64,000 nt of DNA from NCBI GenBank assembly GCA_019279435.1, contig JAAALK010000283.1, positions 5,084,001 to 5,148,000 of the forward strand, read 5' to 3'. Shown piece by piece: positions 55,457 through 64,000 of this stretch. Origin of the DNA: Zizania palustris. Taxonomy: Eukaryota; Streptophyta; Magnoliopsida; Poales; Poaceae. A model generated the notes under the pieces. The model saw nothing but the letters and a program-made list of their open reading frames with translations. It was not told the DNA's origin and did no database searches. The translations under genes and the position numbers were made by a program. Numbering within the stretch: position 1 is the first letter of the stretch; each line of letters begins with the position of its first letter.

Positions 55457-57154
55457 ACCGACCTAGAGCTCTCTGCCAGAACGAAATCGACCCTCCTGAG
55501 CACGGTCATGAAATCCGTCTCCTCTACCACCACCTACACGACGTGGCCTAGCCTCTAGCCTCTCTCCACGTCGAGGGAGTCTCTGTCTACCACCCTGCTG
55601 GTAGAACTACTCCTGCCCACCTCGAGCTCTCTCTCTCTCAACCCGCTTCCTCCTAAAGCAAAACTTCTCAAGATGCCCGTCTCTCAGACAAAACTCACAG
55701 TGATAGGTAGGCTTCTTGGGATGTGGTTGAGGCTTGGGATTCTTAGGCTTGGTGGTGTTGGGTGTAGATTCTTTGGTGTGAGAGGGTCCAGGTAAAGAGT
55801 CAAGAGAAGTGTAGAGAGGTTTAGGCTTTGGGATCCAGATTTGCTTCAGTGGTGGAGCTTTAGGTTGTTCTTGGAACACTCCTTCCTTGGGCCAACTAAC
55901 CTAAAAAGACTAAGTGGAGTGAGTCTTGGGATATCTCTGTTCAGGAGTCATCTTACTCCACTCCACTACTCGGCTAATGGCACTCTCAAAATCAGCCTTG
56001 TTATAGGTGTAACCTACCCCAAACCCATCCTGCCTCTTGAACTACTGGATCATCATGTCAATCTATGGTTCTCTGGCACTAAAACAACTCAGGATCTGAC
56101 GGAGGTAAAAGTTCTCGTTTTGAACATCAGCTAGCTCCTCTCTCAAGGAAGCTAGTACCTCCACCTGAGACAAGCAGATCTCACACTCTTTATCAACTTC
56201 GACAGACTTCTCAAGTTTTAGCTTGATCAGCTCCAATCTAAGGGACAAGCAGTTCTCACAAATAGTGGGTGGAACTGACAAGGTCTCAAGCTCTAGCTTA
56301 GTCTGCTCTAGCTCGGCTCTCACTCTAGCTAACCCACCCACCTGCTCATCACTCTTGGCTCTTAGCTCAGCTATACTAGCTAAATTGGATGGGTAGTCTA
56401 CATAGGGCACGACGACAGTGGCATGAGCATCTTTCAGCTCCACCTGAGCGCTTTCAACCTCTGTGGCCATAGCGTCTCTCTCATCTACTCTCTCTGTGTA
56501 CCTGGACTTCAGAGTCGTCAGGTCACACAACAACACCTCATAGTTAGGGCACTCACTACTACCACCCAAGCAAAGGGAAGAAGACAGACTCTCAATCTTA
56601 CCATTTGACATGGCAAGCTCACTCTCAAGCTTATCTATCCTCTTTTTAGCCCCTCTAAGCAGTTTCTCCTGATATTTCAACTCATAACGGTTTTGTTCTA
56701 GTAAATTAACAACTTCTTGTTCATAGGAAGATACCTTTTCATCATCGTCATCGTCGGAGTTGTCGGAGGAGCTCTTTTCTTCCTTATCCCCAAGAGCCAT
56801 TGAACAGAAGCTCTTACGGGGTCTTCGGCTATGACGTGAGCAACTCTTCGGCTTGTCCCCGAAGGCCATGGAGCAGAGGTCCGCCGGATCGTCCCTGTCC
56901 TTCCCCTTCCTGATCATGATCTCTTCATCACTTGAACTTGAAGATGAGGAGGAAGACGAAGATCTCTTGGAGTAGCTTTTCTCCATCTCGGCGAAGAAGG
57001 CCTTGTCTCGCTTCTTGTTCTCACGCCTATAGTCCTTCAGATCCTTTCGAAAGAATCTTGTCTTGGGCTTGCCATTTGTGAAAGTGGAGTTGTCATGCTT
57101 GCCGGAGTCGTAGGAGCTACCATCGGTTCCCTTCTTGTAACTCTTCCGCTTGGG
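55457..57154 (-). pseudogene. gag: Gag C-terminal two thirds, copia-A
   Basis: 56063-57154 encodes a basic and Ser-rich stretch, two repeats of CSMA(F/L)GDK, and a long coiled coil (EQEVVNLLEQNRYELKYQEK and on). TAG at 56063-56065 interrupts it after FSAREP. 55607-55879 carries a zinc knuckle C-x2-C-x4-H-x4-C (CEFCLRDGHLEKFC). An RG-rich tail leads to TGA near 55284. The N-terminus is separated by the copia-B insertion. Confidence 0.85.
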
Positions 57155-59201
57155 TGTAGGACCGAAAGTAGCGACCAGAGGGGGGGTGAATGGGCGCCTT
57201 AGAAAAAATTCTTTCGAATCAATGGCCTGCTCCCAATACCCAACGCACCTCAACAGACTATGCAGCAGAAAATAAACAGAAGGCCTAAGTCTAAAGGTTT
57301 CTAACCTAGAAGCAAATGATGATAAACCGTGTAAAACTAAAGTAGGGCAACTAGGCAGATGAACAAGTTGTAACAGGCCTAAACTTCTCAAAGAAAAGAT
57401 CTAAGTATGTGTAAGATGAAAAGAGAAGTTACTGTCCAAATTTGTCTCCTGTTCGGAACTTGGCGAAGCCCCCTTCGCACGTCGAGGTCTGCTTCGGAGG
57501 TTGGTGACGGAGTCTGTCCGAGATGCCGAAGGTGACTCGATCTAGCCTAGTTCGAAGTGGCAAGTTGCGAAGTGTACTTTGGAGCGAAGTATGACAATGC
57601 CGGAGCCTGGTTCGAAGTATGTACTTCGAAGTCAAGGCTTCGAACACAGCTTCGAACCAAGAGCTTCGGAGCAAGGTGACTGAGTCGAAGCCTGCTTCGA
57701 AGTGTGCACTTCGAAGACAAAACTACGAACACAGCTTTGAACAGAAAACTTCGAAGCCAACCTTCGAACAGAAAGCTTCAAACACAACTCACAAAAGGAC
57801 AACCTTCGAACGAAGAAGTGAAGTCTGTCACACGACAGAAAACCAAGTCCGAAGCCTATACTCTACCTCCGAAAAGAGCAAACTCCGAAAAGAGAGGCGA
57901 AGCGTGACACGCTACACAGAAGACAGTGCGAGGCCTAGCGGAGCTACAAGCTTCGAACCCAACTTTGAAACTTGTCGAAGTATGGACTTCGAACAGATAG
58001 GGCCGAAGCCCCTTTGCACTATTTATCGAAGTATGTGATACTGACGTTCAGAAAAATGCTTCGAAGCTTAGCAACACAGAACGCAAGCCAAAGAGCGAAG
58101 ATCGACCGAAGCCTTCGAAGGAGATAGATCGAAGCCTGCCTCGTGAAACTGAGGGGCTTCGAACAGAGGGTAGCTTCGCTCGAATCACAGCCAAAAAGGT
58201 GACAGAGCCTGTCAGCCTCGATCAAAAAGCTGTGCAGTAGAAGGTGAAAAGCTGCACAGACTACTGTAGCTACAGGAAAGTAGTACTACTTGCAACAGCA
58301 AGAACTAGTACTCGGTTTGTGAAGAACAGAAGCAACATAAGAAGCTTCTCCTCACGAAATAAATTCAGCAGCCCGTAGCCAAAGCAATAACTCCCCAAAC
58401 CGAACAATATGCAACAAATAAAATCAGCAGGGACCAAGGCTTTAATGCATCCAAGAGATTAGAGCAAAAGCAATGCACAAACAGGAGGGAGCAAAGCCTG
58501 GCGGCGCACACAGGAGAGAGAAACGGGAGACAAAATGACCCAAAGAGTAGATGTGATTTCAGCCAAAAGGGTAGTCCAAACCCTAGGGATTGGGGTCCTA
58601 TTTATAGGCAGCCCAACACTAGGAATATTCTACCAGCCCCTTAGGGTTTTTACAGACTCAAGAATAAAGGAAAAGACTCTACTGCCCTTAGGAATTTTTA
58701 CAGACACGACTGACTGACTGTGGGCCTAGAGTTACAGATGACTTATCCGGAAGCTAAGTTTTCGTAGCGACTACGGCTTCTCTTCTGGACAGTCGGATAC
58801 AAGATCAAACGGTTGTCAGTTTTGCGCCGAAACTGACAAAGCCTCCACCGACTTTGCACCAGGTACCCGGATTGGGCCGGCCCGATTCCGCAGCTCTCTC
58901 AGCCCGGCAATCACTCACCGCCCGTGTACTTGAGTCAATCCTGGTCAACAGTCCAGTGGGTCTTCTACTGCTTCTGGCCCATGTACCCGGATTGGGCCAG
59001 CCCGACTTCGCAGCCTCCTCTGCCCGACAGTCGCTTGCTGCCCGTGTACCTGAGTCACACGCGGCCCATGAAACAGTAGATCTCTTCTTCTTTTGTCCTC
59101 TTTGACTATCGTTGACAATGACTCATCACTTCTGGAGCCATGAGGCCCACGCTATTCAGCATGGCTCCTCAATCTCCCCCTTGATGAGTGCATTGTCAAC
59201 A
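57155..59201 (-). repeat. 3' LTR of copia-B (2,047 bp)
   Basis: Plus-strand ends TGTAGGACCG and GCATTGTCAACA. Minus-strand TATA box at about 58598-58609. Inverted repeat 58815-58837. Block duplications starting TACCCGGATTGGGCC at about 58864 and 58984. A segment at 57540-58180 is rich in TTCGAA/CTTCGAAG words and has no evident equivalent in the copia-A LTR. Confidence 0.9.
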
Positions 59202-60504
59202 CTCCTCTTCTTCAGCTCTTCAGCACCTGCGAACAAATGTGGAAACACGAAAACAAAACACAAGAAAACAAAGAAGAAGAAAAATAAGGTAAAAGTTTAA
59301 CCCTAATGACCAAAAGCCGAACAAAAGCAAGAAGCGGTCATTATGGTTAACCAAAACGTAAAAGCTCAAAAATGAGTGCGATTTCAGAACAACAAGGATA
59401 TCAACAGAGTAAAAACTCCCCCTTAAACTCTGATCCCAAATTTTCTCCCCCTTGTTGACAAGTGAACTCATCAAGCACTCAATAGAGACACAGACTCCCC
59501 CTGAAATGCAACTCCCCCTCAAAATATGCAGTGATTTCAACTGGAGTGCATAAGGAGTGTAGAAAGCATGCTTCTCAAATATGATTGACTGCAATTACAA
59601 CATCTAACAAGTATAGCAAAAGAGATACTGTCTAAGATACATGGCATGATCAGTGCAACAGATGATATCTAAAGAAAGCCATTAGCACGCACTTTTCAGT
59701 TTTTGCAAACAAAAAAAAACATCACCACATTTTCCAGTAAAACAAGCAAGGTAAAACATGAGATGCAAAAGCTAACTGATATCTACCAAGATAAGCTTTG
59801 TTCAGAAACAAAGTGCTTCAGCAAACTTGTTATCATTTCAATTTTCAAGCTTTTTCTTTTTCCTTTTTCATTTTTGCCAGGGGTTATTTGCATGTCAAAC
59901 CTTGTGCTGACCGACCACGTCAAGCCTAGGCCAGATCTGGACCATCAGAAGCTTAAGACATTGGTCTTGGCATACACTACACTGTCCTAGTTCATACCAA
60001 AGTGCTATGGTATGCAGTCCAGAACAAATGTAATGCGACAAAGCAAACCCACCTGGATCTTTTCAAGTTATGCACAAAAAGGCATGGAATTTTCATTTTT
60101 TTTTTCGATTTCTATCATTTTTAACACACATTTCCATGTTTTAAAGCAGAAAGATGTCCAAGTTGCATATCTGCATCTATGTGAGGAACTAGCTACAAGG
60201 CATGTAACAGATAGCAAAAGCACTCAGCCTACACATGCTATTTACCAGAAGCAATGGTGATCATTTTTCAAGTTTAAAGTGTAAAAGCCATGCATATGAC
60301 AGATATCAGACATATCAAGCGAACTGAAACAAGGCATGATCATTGACAAGTAATCAAAAGCATGTACTAGCTAGAATAAGTAAAGCAGTTTAATCATATA
60401 ACAGAAGCAGCTCTGAAGTGTGATATGTGAATATGCAAGGTATGAACACACACAGAAAGACTCAAGAAAAGAGTAAAGAAGAAGGAAAACTGACGCAAAA
60501 TATC
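59202..60504 (-). other. Copia-B non-coding region with multiple polypurine tracts
   Basis: Minus-strand GGGGGAG motifs at 59416-59423, 59445-59452, 59495-59502 and 59512-59519. The remainder is AT-rich and aligns with the copia-A spacer. No envelope-like or other ORF is visible. Confidence 0.8.
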
Positions 60505-63500
60505 CTAAAAAGGATACACAACACCCAAATCCCCTCGTAAACGCTCAAATGTAGATTGATCTAGGGGTTTGGTGAAAATATCAGCCAACTGATGATGGGT
60601 ATCAACATGAACAAGGTCAATGACACCTTTCTCATATTGATCCCGCAAAAAGTGAAAGCGCACATCAATGTGTTTGGTTTTAGAATGGAGACATGGGTTT
60701 TTCCCTACACTAATTGCACTAGTGCTGTCGCAAAACAAAGGAACTCTGGTAGGAAAGAACAACCCAAAATCTCGTAGAGTGGAAATCATCCAAACCAACT
60801 GTGAGCAGCAGCTAGCAGCAGCTACATACTCAGCCTCTGTGGTCGAAAGAGCAACTCCAGATTGCTTTCGAGAAGACCAAGATACAAGGGAAGAACCAAG
60901 AAACTGGCAAGTACCAGAAGTCGACTTGCGATCCAACCGGCACCCACCAAAGTCAGCGTCCGAAAAGCCAGATAGATCAAGAGATGATGATGCTGAATAA
61001 TAAAGACCAAGATCAGGCGCATAAGTGAGATACCTGAAGATGCGCTTGACAGCCTGCCGATGAGATGCACGTGGTGAAGACTGGAAGCGCGCGCACAGTC
61101 CCACGGCAAACTGTATGTCTGGCCTTGTCGCCGTCAAGTACAGCAGCGAACCGATCATCCCTCGAAACTCCCTTTCATTGACCTTGACACCGCTCTCATC
61201 CTTGTCCAGACCCCCAGAAGTGCCCATCGGGGTCATCTGCGGCTTCAATTCACCACCAAAGTCAAATTTCTTTAACATATCACGAGTGTACTTACCTTGG
61301 TGGATGAAGGTGCCGTCCTTGGTCTGCTTGATCTGGAGCCCTAAGAAGTACTTGAGCTCACCCATGAGGCTCATCTCAAACTCACTGTGCATCTGCTCAG
61401 AAAACTTGGACACAAGATCATTAGTAGTACCGCCAAAAATAATGTCGTCCACGTAAATCTGAGCAACTAAGAAGTCTGAAGCAACTCTGAGCAGAAAGAG
61501 AGTTTTGTCCACAGAACCCATCACAAAGCCCTTCCCCAACAAAAATTGCTTCAACCGGTCATACCAAGCCCTGGGGGCTTGCTTCAACCCGTATAAAGCT
61601 TTGTGCAACTTAAAAACATGTCGAGGAAACTTAGGGTTCTCAAAACCGGGGGGTTGCCTAACATAAACCTCCTCTTCTATGTACCCGTTCAGAAAAACGC
61701 TCTTAACATCCATTTGAAAAAGCTTAAAACCCTTCGAAACGGCAAAAGCTAGAAGAATACGAATGGACTCAAGACGGGCAACAGGAGCGAAGGTTTCTTC
61801 AAAGTCAATACCTTCCTTTTGGCAATAACCCTGGGCAACTAGTCGAGCCTTGTTGCGCACCACAACCCCATCTTCACCTTGTTTGTTCTTGAATACCCAC
61901 TTGGTGCCTATGGGGTTGCATCCTGATGGCGGCTCAACTAATGTCCAAACCCGATCGCGGACAAAATTTTCAAGCTCTTCTTGCATAGCATTAATCCAAT
62001 TAGAATCAGAAAGAGCATGAGAAACGTCTCTGGGCTCAAAAGATGCAACAAACGCAGATTCAGCAAACACATCGAGAGAGGCAGAAGAACGCAAAGTTCT
62101 CTCAGTCAGATCACCTATGATGAGCTCTGAGGGATGGTCACGCTGAACTGCTCGGGTTCCCTGGTGATCTGAAGTCACCTCACCGGAGTCAGTAGCTGGC
62201 ACCTCTGGACTCGACTGAGGGGGCTCGATCGATGTGGAAGAAGTGATCAGAGGTCCGCCCTCATCATCAGTCGAAGTCTCAGAAGGTGTGGGCTCTGCGG
62301 GGGATGCAGAAGGCCCACCCTCATTAGCAGCTGGAGTATCCTCATCTTCCTCGAAGATGGACTCTCCGAGCTCATCATCACCAGAAAGCTCAAAAGAAGG
62401 AGTCAAAGAAGGCAAGGACTCATCAAAAGAAACCTCACAACTCTCGACAAGCAGCTGGGATTCGAGGTTCCAAACACGGAAGCCTCGAGACTGCAATGCA
62501 TAACCAAGAAAAACACCATCCCAGCAACGAGACTCAAACTTGTCCAAATGCCCTCCCTTCTTGAGCACAAAGCACTTGCAGCCAAACGCTCGCAAGTGGC
62601 TCACCTTGGGCTGTCTGCCAAACCGCAACTCATATGATGTCTTACCAAGGTAAGCTCTAAGAAAAATGCGGTTGGCCAGATAGCAAGCCGTGTTCATGGC
62701 TTCAGCCCAAAAACGCCTAGGAGTCCTGTGCTCATCGAGCATCGTCCTGGCCATCTCGACTAGCGTGCGGTTCTTTCGTTCCACAACGCCGTTCTGTGGG
62801 GGAGTGTAAGGAGAAGAAAACTGATGGTCCAGACCCTGATCACTACAGAAGCTGACGAACTGAGAGTTCTTGAACTCAGAGCCATTGTCGGAGCGAATTG
62901 CTCGCATTCGACCATTGTTCTCATTCTTCAACTTCAAGATCAGGTCATGAACAAACTGAAACGTTTCATCCTTGGACTCCAAAAAGAAAACCCACGAAAA
63001 TCAAGAAAAATCATCAACAATTACAAGTGCATACCACTTCCCACCGACTGAGCGTACTCGAGCTGGACCTACAGTGTCCAAATGTAAAAGCTCGCCCGGA
63101 TACGATGTCATCACCTGAGTCACAGGTGAGTGAGAAGCGGCAACCATTTTCCCATGACGACAGGGATGACAAACTAGATCCTTCTCCATCTTAAGCTTGG
63201 GCAATCCTCGGATGAGATCCATAGAGCTTAACCTGACTAGCAGATCAAAACTCAAGTGACCTAACCTCCTATGCCACCTCCAGAGCTCAGAAGAAGATCC
63301 AGCAATCAAACAACGAGAAGGGCCAAAAGAACTAGAGAAGTCAATTCGAAAAACTTTACCGAATGGTAAGATCTGACAAACCAAAGACCCTCTAGAATCA
63401 ACCACAAATGAATTGCCCTTCTTAAAACGCACTTCCAAACCATCCTCAAGAAGTTGTGAAACAGAAATCAAATTAAAGTTCAAATTTTTAACCAAAGCAA

Positions 63501-63738
63501 CATTCTTTAAAGAGAAATGATCTGAAATGCGAATTGATCCTATGCCACTTACTTTCCCTTGACCGCTGTTCCCGAATGTGATGTACTCTTTGGAGCTCGG
63601 GGGAGTGAGACTGGAGAACCATCTGCGATGTCCCGTCATGTGGCGAGAGCATCCTGAGTCCATGATCCAAACATCCTCCAGTCCCCAGTCCTGCACAATC
63701 AGTGTCTGTAAGTGGGAGCAAATGGTCCGGCACCAGGT
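60505..63738 (-). pseudogene. pol: Pol of copia-B: PR, INT, RT, RNase H, one stop
   Basis: Protease WIMDSGCSRHMTG near 63660. GAG-pre-integrase WHRRLGHLSFDL with a CHPC pair. Integrase core: LDTVGP, then in the lower frame (residue 1 at 62982) Asp32 and Glu68, 35 residues apart. RT from about 345: Asp425 and YVDD at 510-513. RNase H: Asp675, Glu716/718, Asp752, Asp801. The frame ends at TAG 60505-60507. The only break is TGA at 63001-63003, where copia-A has CGA, so a single C to T change splits an otherwise open pol. The frame opens after TAA at 63739-63741 and lies -1 to gag. Confidence 0.92.
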
Positions 63739-64000
63739 TTAGCAAAAGAGCTAAACCAGTGTCGAGCCATCTGCTCAAAAGATGGAAAGCGAAAACCATC
63801 AAAAGATTTTGGACCAAAGTGCGCCTCAAAACGCGGTCCTAGGTTCTGCCTAACCTTACGGCCAAGAGGTCCAGAACCGTAGCCAACACGGTCTGGAGCT
63901 CTGCCGGAACGGAAACCACCAACTGGAGCACGGGCAAGAAAGCCATCTCCTCTACCACCACCTACACGACGCGGCCTGGCCTCCAGCCTCTCCCCGCGCC
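63699..64000 (-). CDS. gag: Gag C-terminus of copia-B (partial)
   Basis: An open frame from the window edge encodes an Arg/Gly-rich tail (RVGGGRGDGF) and FEQMARHWFSSFAKPGAGPF, ending in TGA at 63699-63701. Copia-A has the same tail with its stop at the equivalent base. RG-rich tails suggest RNA binding. The coiled coil and zinc knuckle lie beyond the edge. Confidence 0.75.
   Translation of the reverse strand, partial: RGERLEARPRRVGGGRGDGFLARAPVGGFRSGRAPDRVGYGSGPLGRKVRQNLGPRFEAHFGPKSFDGFRFPSFEQMARHWFSSFAKPGAGPFAPTYRH

Larger units (their letters stand above)
49005..57154 (-). mobile_element. Sirevirus-like Ty1/copia element, copia-A (old, interrupted)
   Basis: Minus-strand order: gag (57154-55460), pol (55460-52080), a 1.4-kb non-coding stretch with several polypurine tracts, 3' LTR (50696-49005). 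Gag is cut at 57155 by copia-B; the 5' end of copia-A should lie beyond the right edge. Many frameshifts and stops. Long LTR, coiled-coil gag and multiple polypurine tracts fit the Sirevirus group. Confidence 0.88.
57155..64000 (-). mobile_element. Sirevirus-like Ty1/copia element, copia-B (young, partial)
   Basis: 3' LTR 57155-59201, multi-PPT region, pol and the end of gag, running off the right edge. It interrupts gag of copia-A; TTGGG (57150-57154) is the candidate target duplication. The pol frame carries only one stop. Confidence 0.88.

Noticed and set aside
59202..60504. Envelope-like ORF downstream of copia pol, as in some Sireviruses
   Set aside because: Only short frames with no membrane or coiled-coil pattern; the stretch is AT-rich spacer in both copia copies.

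Overview
The window reads as plant nuclear intergenic DNA built almost wholly of transposable elements. No host gene, tRNA, rRNA or CRISPR array is supported. Element types (Tat-lineage Ty3/gypsy with antisense accessory ORFs, Sirevirus-like Ty1/copia, PIF/Harbinger with a Myb/SANT ORF, a Tourist-like MITE, a CACTA-type MITE) point to a flowering plant; a monocot is plausible but not shown. Family names come from recognised motifs; no database search was run.

Layout. 1-4716: 5' part of a Tat gypsy element (copy 1, minus strand) with its 5' LTR. 4717-5236: old AT-rich DNA. 5237-9521: PIF/Harbinger element with a broken transposase and an intact Myb/SANT ORF. 9522-21126: a nearly complete copy of the same Tat family (LTR, antisense spliced accessory gene, pol, gag, LTR), inserted in the PIF. 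21127-22525: a second, truncated copy of the start of the accessory gene. 22526-22543: a short templated filler. 22544-24580: a second, uninterrupted 3' half of the PIF, ending in its TIR and TTA target duplication. 24584-26708: degenerate Sirevirus-like LTR sequence with a PIF-derived MITE.

26709-39908: an older relative of the Tat family (copy 3, minus), cut apart by a 140-bp CACTA-type MITE, two solo LTRs and a complete gypsy element (30819-36264) that lacks gag and most of RT. 39909-44785: remnant of a different Tat element (gag, PR and an antisense plant-mobile-domain ORF; RT to INT missing). 44786-45976: unclassified repeat. 45977-49004: 5' LTR, PBS and leader of another gypsy element. 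49005-57154: old Sirevirus-like copia (copia-A), interrupted in gag by a younger relative (copia-B, 57155-64000 and beyond).

The points most worth following are: the intact five-exon antisense gene with its own TATA box inside Tat copy 2; the duplication and template-switch junction that rearranged the PIF/Tat locus; the MITE beside its likely source element; the gag-less, RT-less element with a 938-codon open frame; and small conserved palindromes at LTR ends and in copia LTRs.
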